Shown here: piece by piece, positions 1 to 11,306 of the stretch
Layout of the letters: every line of letters begins with the position of its first letter
Numbering within the stretch: position 1 is the stretch's first letter
Assembly (NCBI RefSeq): GCF_000026105.1
Contig: NC_008027.1
Coordinates: 5,724,501 to 5,788,500 of the forward strand
DNA: 64,000 bases
Reading direction: 5' to 3'
Source: Pseudomonas entomophila L48
Lineage (GTDB): Bacteria > Pseudomonadota > Gammaproteobacteria > Pseudomonadales > Pseudomonadaceae
Program-made: the position numbers and the translations under genes
The notes under the pieces: generated by a model
Told to the model about the DNA's origin: nothing
Databases searched by the model: none
What the model saw: the letters and a program-made list of their open reading frames with translations, nothing else

Positions 1-546
1 GCGTTCGAACAGCACGGCGCGGCCCACATAGGTCTGCCCGGCCATGAGCTTCGAATAGGCCGGGTGCTGGCGATCGAGCTGGGTGCCGATGGCGCGGCTG
101 CCGTCCTGCTTGGTCAGGCTGGTGCTGATGCGCACGAAGTCGTCGCCGCTGCGCACGAACAGGGTAGCGACCCCGGCGGTCATCTGCTGGAACTCGTCGA
201 CCTGCTGGAAATCGTTGTTCAGCAGGTGATCGCCGAGGTACAGGGCCGGTGTCTGCGCGCCGGCCACATTGACCGTCTCGCCCGCGTGCACCGCCAGGCC
301 CGAGGCGAAGCGCCGCTCGAACAGGCCGCTCAGGCGCTGGGTGTTGTCCTTGAGCGAACCGTGGAAGGTATCGAGCTGGTCGGCCAGCAACCGCGCCTCG
401 CTGGCCAGGTGCGCCTGGCGGGTGGTGAGGTTGGCGTCGTCCAGCGAACGCAGGGCGAACAGGGTACTGCCGGTAATCACCAACGCCAGCACGACGGCGA
501 GGGCGACACCGAGTTGCGAGGCAATCCGGGCACGCGGTTGGGACAT
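1..546 (-). CDS. Methyl-accepting chemotaxis protein, N-terminal part (cut by window edge)
   Basis: This is the first 182 codons of a chemoreceptor; the rest lies beyond the left edge. Residues about 11-33 form a hydrophobic membrane anchor directly after MSQPRARIAS. A periplasmic region of the Cache type follows, with the stretches LTTRQAHLASEARLLADQLD and YVGRAVLFER. The downstream TM2, HAMP and signalling domain are not visible, so the transducer call rests on this N-terminal architecture, which matches Pseudomonas receptors with a single Cache-like sensor. The ATG at 546 is preceded by a clear AGGAG. The ligand cannot be told from sequence. Confidence 0.75.
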   Translation of the reverse strand, partial: MSQPRARIASQLGVALAVVLALVITGSTLFALRSLDDANLTTRQAHLASEARLLADQLDTFHGSLKDNTQRLSGLFERRFASGLAVHAGETVNVAGAQTPALYLGDHLLNNDFQQVDEFQQMTAGVATLFVRSGDDFVRISTSLTKQDGSRAIGTQLDRQHPAYSKLMAGQTYVGRAVLFER

Positions 547-727
547 GGGAAGCTCCTGGCAAGAGGCCGGGATCATCCTGATCACGCTGACCGCCCGCTT
601 TCTGATCGACGGGTAATCGCGCCCTCTTCCGGGACGCTGGTGCCATTGGATCGGCGTCGCGGGAGAATACTTGAGTGTCGGGCCGGGGTATTCGCAAACC
701 TTTGCGCCGTCGGCGTCCACACGCCCC

Positions 728-755
728 TGTAGGAGCCAGCCTTGCTGGCGAACGG
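728..755. repeat. REP element, single
   Basis: A single GTAGGAGCCAGCCTTGCTGG-type REP hairpin abuts the 3' end of the LysR gene. The rest of the gap 547-756 shows no gene. Confidence 0.7.
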
Positions 756-756
756 C

Positions 757-1686
757 TCAACGCTGTGCCGGCAGAATGTGTACTGCTGGCAGGTCCATCG
801 CCACCGCCTCTTCCTGCAAGAAGGCACTCAACCGCCGCAACCGCTCGCCCCCCGGACGGGTCCTGGGCCACACCAGGTAATAATCCATGCCACTGGCCAC
901 CGCCGTCGGCCACGGCAGGCTCAGGCGCCGCTGGGCGACATCCTCGGCCACCATCAGCAGGTCGCCCATCGAGATGCCATAGCCCCGCGCGGCGGCGATC
1001 ATGCCCAGTTCCAGGGTGTCGAACACCTGCCCGCCCTTGAGCGACACTTTGTCGGTCAGCCCCATGCGCGCCAGCCAGGCACGCCAGTCGCGTTTGTCGG
1101 GGGTCGGGTGCAGCAGCTCCATGCCGGCCAGGCGCCGCTCGTCCCAGGGCGCCTCGTCGAGCAGGTCCGGCGCGCCCACCGGAATCAGCAACTCGGAGAA
1201 CAGCCGGCGCACTTCCCAGTCCGCCGGGAAGTTGCCGTCACTGAGCAACACCGCGCAGTCGAACGGTTCCTGGTTGAAATCCACATGGTCGACGTCCATC
1301 CAGGCGCTGGTCAGTTGCACTTCGTTGCCTGGTTGCAGATGCCGGAAGCGGCTCAGGCGAGCCAGCAACCAGCGCATGGTGAGGGTGGACGGCGCCTTCA
1401 TGCGCAGGATGTCGTCCTCCCCGCGCAAGGCGTCGCAGGCCCGCTCCAGGGCGGCGAAGCCATCGCGCACGCCGGGCAGCAGCATCCGCGCCGCCTCGGT
1501 CAGCTGCAGGCTGCGCCCGCTGCGCACGAACAGGCGACAGGCAAAGTGCTCTTCGAGGGTACGGATATGCCGGCTGACGGCACTCTGGGTGATCGACAAC
1601 TCTTCACCAGCGCGGGTGAAGGAACTCAGCCTGGCAGCGGCTTCGAATGCACGCAGCGCATAGAGCGGAGGGAGCTGGCGAGACAT
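757..1686 (-). CDS. LysR-family transcriptional regulator (GcvA-like)
   Basis: The protein is 309 aa, normal for the family. Residues 1-60 form the winged helix-turn-helix, with the LysR signature around FTRAGEELSITQSAVSRHI. The remainder is the two-lobed effector-binding domain. The opening PPLYALRAFEAAARLSSFTR is typical of the GcvA/AmpR branch. The gene is divergent from the MATE pump gene across a 155-bp gap, the usual position for a LysR regulator and its target, so control of the pump is a fair inference. The effector is unknown. Confidence 0.85.
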   Translation of the reverse strand: MSRQLPPLYALRAFEAAARLSSFTRAGEELSITQSAVSRHIRTLEEHFACRLFVRSGRSLQLTEAARMLLPGVRDGFAALERACDALRGEDDILRMKAPSTLTMRWLLARLSRFRHLQPGNEVQLTSAWMDVDHVDFNQEPFDCAVLLSDGNFPADWEVRRLFSELLIPVGAPDLLDEAPWDERRLAGMELLHPTPDKRDWRAWLARMGLTDKVSLKGGQVFDTLELGMIAAARGYGISMGDLLMVAEDVAQRRLSLPWPTAVASGMDYYLVWPRTRPGGERLRRLSAFLQEEAVAMDLPAVHILPAQR

Positions 1687-1841
1687 GACGCACCTGTCAT
1701 TCGGGGCCGAGAAGGCAATGCCAGATCATACAGGCATGAGTCAGACTCATGGCAATGATCGCTTTTATCCTTTTGTGCAAAGCTGACCGAAGCCTCAGAA
1801 TCGACCCTTCGCTCAACAGGATCATCAAGAAGGATCGCCCC

Positions 1842-3236
1842 ATGCATGTCGCGCCCACCACCGAACTCAAGGCTCTGCTGCGCCTGGCCGGGCCACTGAT
1901 CGCCTCGCAGCTGGCGCACATGCTGATGGTGCTGACCGACACCCTGATGATGGCCCGCATCAGCCCACAGGCCCTGGCCGGGGGCGGCCTGGGCGCGGCC
2001 AGCTATTCGTTCGTGTCGATCTTCTGCCTGGGGGTGATCGCCGCGGTCGGCACCCTGGTGGCGATCCGCAAGGGCGCCAACGACATCGAGGGCGCCACGC
2101 GCCTGGCACAGAGCGGCCTGTGGCTGGCCTGGGGCCTGGCCGTGCTGTCGGCGCTGGTGCTGTGGAACCTCAAGCCCGCGCTGCTGCTGTTCGGCCAGAA
2201 GCCGGAGAACGTCGACTCGGCCATGCAGTTCCTGACCCTGCTGCCGCTGGCCCTGCCCAGCTACATGACCTTCATGGCCCTGCGCGGCTTCACCAGCGCC
2301 CTGGGCCGCTCGACGCCGGTGATGGTCATCAGCCTGGCCGGCACGGTGCTCAACTACCTGCTCAACCATGCGCTGATCGAAGGCATGTTCGGCCTGCCCA
2401 AGCTGGGCCTGATGGGCATCGGCCTGGTCACCGCGCTGGTGTCGCTGGGCATGGCCATCTCCCTGGCGCTGTATATCCGCTGGCACAAGGCCTATGACCA
2501 ATACCCGCTGCGCAAGGGGCTGTGGCGGCCTTCGCTGCCGGCGCTGCGTGAGCTGTGGCGCCTGGGCCTGCCGATCGGCGGCACCTACATGGTCGAGGTC
2601 GGGCTGTTCGCCTTCGCCGCCCTGTGCATGGGCGTGCTCGGCAGCACGCAGTTGGCGGCGCACCAGATCGCCCTGCAGATCGTCTCGACCGCGTTCATGG
2701 TCCCGACAGGGCTTTCGTACGCCGTGACCATGCGCGTCGGCCTTTACTACGGTGCCGGCAACCTGCTCGCGGCACGCAGCGCCGGGCGGGTGGGGATCGG
2801 TTTCGGCGCGTCGCTGATGCTCGGCTTCGCCGTGTTGTTCCTGGTGCTGCCGAACGAACTGGTGGCCTTGCTGGTGAATCGCCACGACCCGGCCTTCGCG
2901 CCGATCTTCCAGCTGGCGGTGCAACTGGTGATGGTGGCGGCGTGGTTCGAGCTGTTCGACGGCGTGCAGACTATCGCCATGGGCTCGATCCGGGGCTTGA
3001 AGGACGCCCGCACCACCTTCCTCATCGGCGCGGTGTGCTATTGGCTGGTGGGGGCGCCGTGCGCCTGGCTGTTCGCCTTCACCCTGGGCGGTGGCGCGCC
3101 AGGCATCTGGTGGGGCCTGGCGTTGGGGCTGGCGTGCGCATCGGTGGCGCTGACGTTTGGCTTTGAATGGCGGATGAAGCGGATGATCGGCAAGGCGGGG
3201 ATTACCGCGAAAGCAGCTGTCCCCGCTCACCTGTAG
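1842..3236 (+). CDS. MATE-family multidrug efflux transporter
   Basis: The protein is 464 aa of almost continuous transmembrane helices (about 12). It begins with the MATE pattern LAGPLIASQLAHMLMVLTDT and repeats related segments in its second half, such as LGLPIGGTYMVEVGLFAFAA. MATE proteins export cationic drugs and dyes in exchange for Na+ or H+; this one resembles the NorM/PmpM branch. I chose the ATG at 1842, which has AAGGA 7 nt upstream. An in-frame ATG at 1749 would add 31 residues without family similarity. The TAG stop lies inside the first bases of the following REP module. Confidence 0.88.
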   Translation: MHVAPTTELKALLRLAGPLIASQLAHMLMVLTDTLMMARISPQALAGGGLGAASYSFVSIFCLGVIAAVGTLVAIRKGANDIEGATRLAQSGLWLAWGLAVLSALVLWNLKPALLLFGQKPENVDSAMQFLTLLPLALPSYMTFMALRGFTSALGRSTPVMVISLAGTVLNYLLNHALIEGMFGLPKLGLMGIGLVTALVSLGMAISLALYIRWHKAYDQYPLRKGLWRPSLPALRELWRLGLPIGGTYMVEVGLFAFAALCMGVLGSTQLAAHQIALQIVSTAFMVPTGLSYAVTMRVGLYYGAGNLLAARSAGRVGIGFGASLMLGFAVLFLVLPNELVALLVNRHDPAFAPIFQLAVQLVMVAAWFELFDGVQTIAMGSIRGLKDARTTFLIGAVCYWLVGAPCAWLFAFTLGGGAPGIWWGLALGLACASVALTFGFEWRMKRMIGKAGITAKAAVPAHL

Positions 3237-3319
3237 GAGCGGCTTCAGCCGCGATGGGGCAACGCGGTGCCTGGCACCCGCTTTGCGGGTGATCGCGGCT
3301 AAAGCCGCTCCTACAGGAT
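3231..3319. repeat. Composite REP module (two inverted REPs around a hairpin)
   Basis: TGTAGGAGCGGCTTCAGCCG opens the module and its near-exact inverse closes it. Between them lies a conserved core with the hairpin CACCCGCTTTGCGGGTG. The stop codons of both convergent genes are the TAG of the terminal GTAGGAGC. The same module recurs near 51616 and 60997. Confidence 0.85.
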
Positions 3320-4978
3320 GTCCAGCAGGCGGGGTTGCTGTGACTGCGACAGGTACTCGATCAACGCCGCCACCGGCAACGGCCGGCTGACCAGGAAGCC
3401 CTGCACCTGGTCGCAGCCGAACGCCCGCAGCAGCGCCATCTGCTCCTCGCTTTCCACCCCTTCGGCCACCACCTCCAGGTTGAGGTTGTGCGCCAGGTTG
3501 ATCATCGCGTGCACCAGCTTGCGGTTCTCTTCGCGCTGCTCCATGCCACCGACAAAGCTGCGGTCCACCTTGAGCAGTGTGATTGGCAGGCTGTTCAGGT
3601 GCACGAACGAGGAGAAGCCGGTGCCGAAGTCGTCCAGCGAGAAGCGCACGCCCAGGCGCCCCAGCGCGTCCATGGTCTGGCGCACCAGTTCGTTGCGGCG
3701 CATCACCGCGGTTTCGGTGAGTTCGAATTCCAGCCAGCGCGCATCGACGCCATGCTCGACGATCAGCCGGCTCAGGGTGGCCAGCAGCTGGCTGTCCTGG
3801 AACTGGCGGAAGCTCAGGTTGACCGCCATGTGCAGCGGCGCCAGGCCGCGTTCGCGCAGGGCCTGCATGTCGCTCAAGGCACGGGAGATCACCCAGTAGC
3901 CCAGCGGCACGATCAGGCCGCTCTGTTCGGCCAGCGGGACGAACTCGCTGGGGGCTAGCAAGCCACGCTCCGGGTGATTCCAACGCACCAGCGCCTCGAG
4001 GCCGACGATGCGGCCATCGGTGAGGTTCAGGCGCGGCTGGTAGTGCAACTCCAGTTCGTCGCGACGCAGGGCGCGGCGCAATTCGCTTTCCAGGTCGGCG
4101 AGGCTGCGGGCGTTGCGGTTGATACGTTCGTTGAACACGTGGAAGGTGCAGCCCTGGCTGCCCTTGGCCTGGCGCATGGCGATATGCGCATGCCACATCA
4201 GCGGGTCGGCGCCGGCCTGGGCGCGGGCGTGGGCAATGCCCAGGCTGCAGCCGAGCAGCAGGCTCTCGCCATCGATCCAGTAGGGTTCGGTCAGCGCTTC
4301 GACAATACGCTCGGCCATCCACTCGGCGCGGTTGGGGTCGCGACGGGTGTCGATCAACAGGGCGAATTCGTCGCTGCCCAGGCGTGCCAGCTGGTCACCG
4401 GCTGCCAACTGCGCCTTCAGCCGCGCCACCACCTGCAGGATCAGGCGATCGCCACCTTGATGGCCCAGGGCGTCGTTGACGTGGCGGAAGTTGTCCAGGT
4501 CGAGGTGGCCAAGGGCAAGGCCACGTCCGTCGTTCTCCGCCAGTCGCGCCGTGAGCAAGGCCTGGAAACCTTGCCGGTTGGCGATGCCGGTCAGCGGGTC
4601 CTGCTCGGCCAGGCGTTGCAGGGTGGCGACCAGCACACCGCGCTCACGCACATGGCGCAGGGAGCGACGCAGGGTGTCGCTGCTCAGCTGCGCCAGCACC
4701 AGCCAGTCGCTGACCCCCACCGGCGTGGTGGCCGGTTCCTGCTCCAGCAGCAGGATGGTCGGCAGCTCGCAGCGCCCCGGCGCCGGTTGCAGCGCGGGGG
4801 TGGCCAGCACCACGGCCTGGCGGTCGTTGGCGAACAGGCTGTCGACCGCCGCCCAGTTGGGCGCGGTCAGCAGCACCACTGTACCGTCCAGCGGCTGCAG
4901 GCACTCGCGCAGACGCGCGGCCCATTCCGGCTCATCGGCCAACAGCAGCAAACGCAGAGGTTCGGCAGGCGTGGACAA
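3311..4978 (-). CDS. GGDEF/EAL cyclic-di-GMP protein with degenerate receiver-like N-terminus
   Basis: The protein is 555 aa. Residues 8-115 look like a receiver fold, but the acidic pocket is not conserved. Residues about 125-285 are a GGDEF domain whose signature reads GSDEF (201-205). Residues about 296-545 are an EAL domain with EAL at 328-330, DDFGTGFSS from 449, KVDRSF and VVAEGVES all present. This supports an active c-di-GMP phosphodiesterase; cyclase activity is doubtful. The start is a TTG at 4978 with AAGGAG 6 nt upstream. A Fur-like palindrome lies 57-77 nt upstream. The TAG stop is supplied by the adjoining REP. Confidence 0.88.
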   Translation of the reverse strand: MSTPAEPLRLLLLADEPEWAARLRECLQPLDGTVVLLTAPNWAAVDSLFANDRQAVVLATPALQPAPGRCELPTILLLEQEPATTPVGVSDWLVLAQLSSDTLRRSLRHVRERGVLVATLQRLAEQDPLTGIANRQGFQALLTARLAENDGRGLALGHLDLDNFRHVNDALGHQGGDRLILQVVARLKAQLAAGDQLARLGSDEFALLIDTRRDPNRAEWMAERIVEALTEPYWIDGESLLLGCSLGIAHARAQAGADPLMWHAHIAMRQAKGSQGCTFHVFNERINRNARSLADLESELRRALRRDELELHYQPRLNLTDGRIVGLEALVRWNHPERGLLAPSEFVPLAEQSGLIVPLGYWVISRALSDMQALRERGLAPLHMAVNLSFRQFQDSQLLATLSRLIVEHGVDARWLEFELTETAVMRRNELVRQTMDALGRLGVRFSLDDFGTGFSSFVHLNSLPITLLKVDRSFVGGMEQREENRKLVHAMINLAHNLNLEVVAEGVESEEQMALLRAFGCDQVQGFLVSRPLPVAALIEYLSQSQQPRLLDIL

Positions 4979-5284
4979 GCGGGCTCCTTAGACGTGGCGG
5001 TGAATCGACGGGCGCGGCGTATCCTACAGCATCCAAGTGAAAATGATTTTCACTTTTAGTCATGGCCGTTCCCTGGCCGCGAACCCGACGTATTTTGACG
5101 TGCATCCTGCGCGAAACCCGCGCAACCGGCAAACAGGATTTCGGGGATTTGCGAAAGGATCGGCAGCCACCGGCGGCGAACAGGCCGCGAGAAAACATTG
5201 ACTCACACGTCAGACGGTCGCGCCACAACCGCGCGAGGCCTGTTAGAATGCGCGGCTATTTTCTGGCGACCCCCGGTTTCTAGC
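4979..5284. other. Divergent intergenic region between the GGDEF/EAL gene and rep
   Basis: The 306-bp gap has no credible gene. It contains the palindrome at 5035-5055, a possible leftward -10 (TAGGAT near 5021-5026) and, before rep, a possible rightward -10 (TAGAAT at 5244-5249) without a good -35. Confidence 0.5.
5035..5055. promoter_or_regulatory. Perfect 21-bp palindrome resembling a Fur box
   Basis: Two 10-bp arms, AAGTGAAAAT and ATTTTCACTT, flank one central G. The inner TGAAAATGATTTTCA matches the 7-1-7 Fur consensus TGATAATNATTATCA at 12 of the 14 specified positions. It sits where the -35 of a leftward promoter with -10 near 5021-5026 would fall, so it may repress the GGDEF/EAL gene. 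Fur binding is inferred. Confidence 0.5.
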
Positions 5285-7931
<2,647 letters not shown>

Positions 7932-7944
7932 TGTCGCCTGTTCC

Positions 7945-8019
7945 GGCCTCTTCGCCAGCAAAGCTGGCTCCTACAGGTGATCGCATTCCCCTGTAGGAGC
8001 CAGCCTTGCTGGCGATGGG
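7945..8019. repeat. REP pair, inverted
   Basis: Two inverted copies (7945-7977 and 7991-8019) with the variant stem CCAGC/GCTGG lie between the convergent xpt and acetyl-CoA hydrolase genes. Confidence 0.8.
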
Positions 8020-8040
8020 CTGCGCAGCAGCCCCAGCCAT

Positions 8041-9900
8041 TCATCGGGTCGCCGCCAATCCTGCCAGCAACAACCGCTGGTACAGCTCCTCCTTCAACCC
8101 CTGCGGCTCCGCCAGCCCCATGCGCGCCAACTGCGCCGCATAGGCATCGGGCGCCGGTGCGTCCAGCGCCGCCTTGCCCAGTTCCAGCACCTCGCTCAAC
8201 TTGAACTTGCGCTTGAGCCAGTTCAGCGCCCGCAGCAGGTCGCGCTCTTCAGTCGTGAAATCGCAGCCCAATGGATACTCCGGGAACAACCGCGAATGCC
8301 GCGCGCGAATCGCCTCCAGGCGTTCGGGCGTGTTGTCGGTGTAGCGCGCATCCAGCATGAAATCCTTGGCCAGCTTGCCCGCCGCCTTGGCCTGCTCGAT
8401 CAAGTCACCCTGGAACCTCGAATCGCTGACCGCCAGCAACCGTGCGATCACCTCGCTGTCGGTCTGCCCGCGCAGGTCGGCGATGCCGTACTCGGTCACC
8501 ACGATATCGCGCAGGTGGCGCGGGATGGTGCAGTGCCCGTAGGTCCAGAACAGGTTCGACGTAACCTCGCCGCCCGCCTCGCGCCAGCTGCGCAGCAGCA
8601 GGATCGAGCGCCCGCCTTCCAACGCATGGCCCTGGGCGACGAAGTTGTACTGCCCGCCGACGCCGCTGAGCACCCGCCCGTCCTCCAGCTGGTCGGCCAC
8701 CCCGGCACCCAGCAGGGTCATGCCGAACACCGTATTGATGAAGCGGGCATCGCGGCGCTGGCGGCGCTTGAGGTCTTCCTGGCCGTAGAGCTCGTTGATG
8801 AAGCTGATAGCCGTCATGGCGAAACGCGCGCGCTGTTCCAGCGGCATCTCGCGCAAGCGCTGGTAGAAGGCCCGAGGGCCAAGGAAGAAGCCGCCATGGA
8901 TCAGCACACCCTGCTCATCCGCCGGGCGGCGCACCACGCCAGCCTCGGCCAGGGCCAGCAGGCCGTTGACGAACATCTCGCTGCAGCCGTACAGCCCCTG
9001 GGCGAACGTATCCAGCCCCCCTTCCCGCTCGATCAGCGCCCGCCACGAGCCGATATCCAGCTCATCGAGCAGCGCACGATAGCCGGCGTTGTCGCCCTGG
9101 CGCGCCAGCAGCGCGGCTGTCACGGCATCGCCCATGGCGCCGATGCCGATCTGCAGGGTACCGCCGTCACGCACCAGGGCGCTGGCATGCAGGCCGATGC
9201 AATGGTCCTGGGTGTTCACCGGCATGTTCGGCGTGGAGAACAAGCGGCGCCGCTCTGGCTGGTCGATCAACAGGTCGAACTGCTCCAGACCCAGCTCCGA
9301 ATCGCCGGGCATGTAGGGCAGTTCGTCGTGGACCTGCCCCAGCATCAGGATGGTTTCGCCCGCAGCCCGGCGCCGGGCGATCATCGGCAGCAGGTCGAGG
9401 GTGATGTCGGGGTTGCAGGCCAGGCTCAGGTGGTCAGGGCGCTCGGGCGTTGCCGCCACTAGCTGGGCGATCAGGTTCAGGCCCTTGGCGTTGATGTCGC
9501 GGGCGGCGTGGCTGTAGTTGCTGCTGATGTAGTCCTGCTGCGCAGTGGCGCTGTGCAGCAGGCTGCCGGGCTGCATGAAGAACTGCTCGACGCGGATGTT
9601 CGGCGGCAGTTGGTCATTGCGCAGGTCGGCGAGGTAGGTGAGCTCTTCGTAGTCGGCGAACACGCGCTCGACGAAGGGGCCGAGGAAACGACGTTGCAGG
9701 CCGTCACCGAGGGGTGGGCGACCGAGGGACAGGGCGGTGTAGATCGTCAGATGACGCTCGGGCAGCGCGTGCACCCGAGCATAGAGCGCGTTGACGAAGG
9801 CGTTGGGTTTGCCCAGGCCCAGGGGCAGGCCCAGGTGGATATGGGCAGGCAGGCGACTCAGGACCTCGTCCACTGCCTGGTCGATGGGACAGCGCTGCAT
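8041..9900 (-). CDS. Acetyl-CoA hydrolase/CoA-transferase family protein
   Basis: This 619-aa protein belongs to the acetyl-CoA hydrolase/transferase family, acting on CoA thioesters through a glutamyl-CoA intermediate. The conserved C-terminal motif VVTEYGIADLRG and the middle stretch GIGAMGDAVTAALL are visible. It is longer than the usual 430-500 aa, with extra N-terminal sequence and a C-terminal extension of about 100 residues (GCDFTTEERDLLRALNWLK). It stands alone between REP pairs. Substrate and direction (hydrolase or transferase) cannot be told from sequence. Confidence 0.82.
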   Translation of the reverse strand: MQRCPIDQAVDEVLSRLPAHIHLGLPLGLGKPNAFVNALYARVHALPERHLTIYTALSLGRPPLGDGLQRRFLGPFVERVFADYEELTYLADLRNDQLPPNIRVEQFFMQPGSLLHSATAQQDYISSNYSHAARDINAKGLNLIAQLVAATPERPDHLSLACNPDITLDLLPMIARRRAAGETILMLGQVHDELPYMPGDSELGLEQFDLLIDQPERRRLFSTPNMPVNTQDHCIGLHASALVRDGGTLQIGIGAMGDAVTAALLARQGDNAGYRALLDELDIGSWRALIEREGGLDTFAQGLYGCSEMFVNGLLALAEAGVVRRPADEQGVLIHGGFFLGPRAFYQRLREMPLEQRARFAMTAISFINELYGQEDLKRRQRRDARFINTVFGMTLLGAGVADQLEDGRVLSGVGGQYNFVAQGHALEGGRSILLLRSWREAGGEVTSNLFWTYGHCTIPRHLRDIVVTEYGIADLRGQTDSEVIARLLAVSDSRFQGDLIEQAKAAGKLAKDFMLDARYTDNTPERLEAIRARHSRLFPEYPLGCDFTTEERDLLRALNWLKRKFKLSEVLELGKAALDAPAPDAYAAQLARMGLAEPQGLKEELYQRLLLAGLAATR

Positions 9901-9969
9901 CGGGGGCCTCCTGCGACATCCATGGATTCAAGGTTGGACATGAACCTTAGACCATTGGTTGCCTGTACC

Positions 9970-10039
9970 GGCCCTTTCGCCGGCAAGCCGGCTCCTACGG
10001 ATGGCGCCCTGTAGGAGCCGGCTTGCCGGCGAACAGGCC
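9970..10039. repeat. REP pair, inverted
   Basis: Two inverted GTAGGAGCCGGCTTGCCGGC-type copies (9970-9998 and 10009-10039), just upstream of the acetyl-CoA hydrolase gene and downstream of the cytochrome c5 terminator. Confidence 0.85.
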
Positions 10040-10045
10040 ACAAAA

Positions 10046-10073
10046 CAAAGCCCGCCATGAAAGGCGGGCTTTG
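10046..10073 (-). terminator. Rho-independent terminator of the cytochrome c5 gene
   Basis: A perfect 11-bp stem CAAAGCCCGCC/GGCGGGCTTTG with a 6-nt loop is followed on the minus strand by a T-rich run, 17 bp after the stop codon. Confidence 0.85.
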
Positions 10074-10090
10074 CTGGAATCAGGCTTGGC

Positions 10091-10513
10091 TCACAGGCCG
10101 GACATCTTCTTGATCGCACCCTTGAGGTCATCATCCGAGCAATCCGCGCAGGTGCCTTTGGGTGGCATGGCGTTGATCCCGGTAATGGCCTTGGCCAGGA
10201 TGCCGTCGAGGCCGCCCTGGTGGTCGGCGCGCTCTTTCCAGGCCGCAGTGTCGCCGATCTTCGGCGCGCCCAGCAGGCCACTGCCGTGGCACGCATTGCA
10301 GTGCTTGGCGATGATGTCATCCGGCGTCTTGGCGCCACCGCCACCTGCCGCAGCGACGACTTCCATGCCCTTGCACTCCTGGCCCTGGACACACACCTGG
10401 CCTACGGGCGCCAGGCGCTTGGCGATTTCATCGTTGGTCGTAGCGTTTGCATTGATTGCCCAAAGGGCGAAAACGGCTGCTGGTATGGCCAGCATCTTCT
10501 TGATTTGGTTCAC
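10091..10513 (-). CDS. Cytochrome c5 (monohaem c-type)
   Basis: The 140-aa precursor has a signal peptide (VNQIKKMLAIPAAVFALWAINANA) and one haem site CNACH. A Met in NAMPPKG is the likely distal ligand, and the pair CADC is conserved in c5. It is a periplasmic electron carrier, named CycB in P. aeruginosa. A further Cys pair near the mature N-terminus (CVQGQEC) is notable. The start is a GTG at 10513 with GAGGGTG upstream; an upstream ATG would give an implausible 32-residue leader. Confidence 0.88.
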   Translation of the reverse strand: MNQIKKMLAIPAAVFALWAINANATTNDEIAKRLAPVGQVCVQGQECKGMEVVAAAGGGGAKTPDDIIAKHCNACHGSGLLGAPKIGDTAAWKERADHQGGLDGILAKAITGINAMPPKGTCADCSDDDLKGAIKKMSGL

Positions 10514-10649
10514 GCGAACACCCTCATGGTGGCTAATCACGCCCGCGGCCACGGAATTGCGAGCGTTGAAAAGTATAGCGGCACTCCTGAAAGCGTGGAA
10601 CGACCACACTCGGGGAAAGGGTATTGGCGAATCAATGCACTGCGCTGGA

Positions 10650-11198
10650 TCAAAAGTTCGACGGGGTCGCCGCGCTGATCAGCCGTGCCGGTTCCTCGAA
10701 CGGGTTGCGGAAACGGTGCGGGCGGGTGCTTTCGAAGTAGTAGCTGTCGCCGGCCTCGAGAATGAAGGTTTCGGTACCGACCACCAGTTCCAGGCGGCCT
10801 TCGAGCAGGATGCCGGTCTCCTCGCCGTCGTGGGTGAGCATCTCCTCGCCGGTATCGGCCCCGGGTGGGTACACCTCGTTGAGGAAGGCGATGGCCCGGT
10901 TGGGGTGCGACTTGCCCACCAGCTTCATGGTCACCGCGCCGTCGGAGATGTCGATCAGCTCATGGGCCTTGTAGACGATCTGGGTCGGGCTCTCGGGCGC
11001 CAGCTCGACCGAGAAGAACTCGACCATGGACATGGGGATGCCGCTGAGCACCTTGCGCAGGGAGCTGATCGACGGGCTCACGCTGTTCTTCTCGATCATC
11101 GAGATGGTGCTGTTGGTCACGCCCGCGCGCTTGGCGAGTTCGCGCTGGGACAGGCCCTTGAGCTTGCGGATGGCTTGCAGTCGTTCACCGACGTCCAA
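10650..11198 (-). CDS. pauR: Cro/CI-cupin transcriptional repressor, PauR/PuuR type
   Basis: The 182-aa protein has an N-terminal helix-turn-helix (residues 5-60, SQRELAKRAGVTNSTISMIE) and a C-terminal cupin (about 105-175). This is the layout of PuuR in E. coli and PauR in P. aeruginosa, which repress gamma-glutamyl polyamine catabolism. Its place between cytochrome c5 and the dad genes matches PA5301 as I recall it. A possible promoter with TTGTAA and CATCAT 17 bp apart lies upstream within 11199-11306. Likely targets here are the kauB-like, puuB-like and puuAD genes. Confidence 0.82.
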   Translation of the reverse strand: MDVGERLQAIRKLKGLSQRELAKRAGVTNSTISMIEKNSVSPSISSLRKVLSGIPMSMVEFFSVELAPESPTQIVYKAHELIDISDGAVTMKLVGKSHPNRAIAFLNEVYPPGADTGEEMLTHDGEETGILLEGRLELVVGTETFILEAGDSYYFESTRPHRFRNPFEEPARLISAATPSNF

Positions 11199-11306
11199 AG
11201 CGTGCGCCTCCAGAAACGGTCGAGGTGGGGGAAGTGTGAACGATATGATGGCAATGCCGTTCAGTATTTACAACACACCGCCCCACAGCCTGTCCGCTTC
11301 GGCGCC

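Noticed and set aside
1626..4322. A very long open frame (about 900 codons) on the minus strand across the MATE and GGDEF/EAL genes
   Set aside because: It lies antisense to, or in another frame than, well-supported genes, has a low-complexity Gln/Arg/His composition typical of GC-rich shadow frames, and matches no family.
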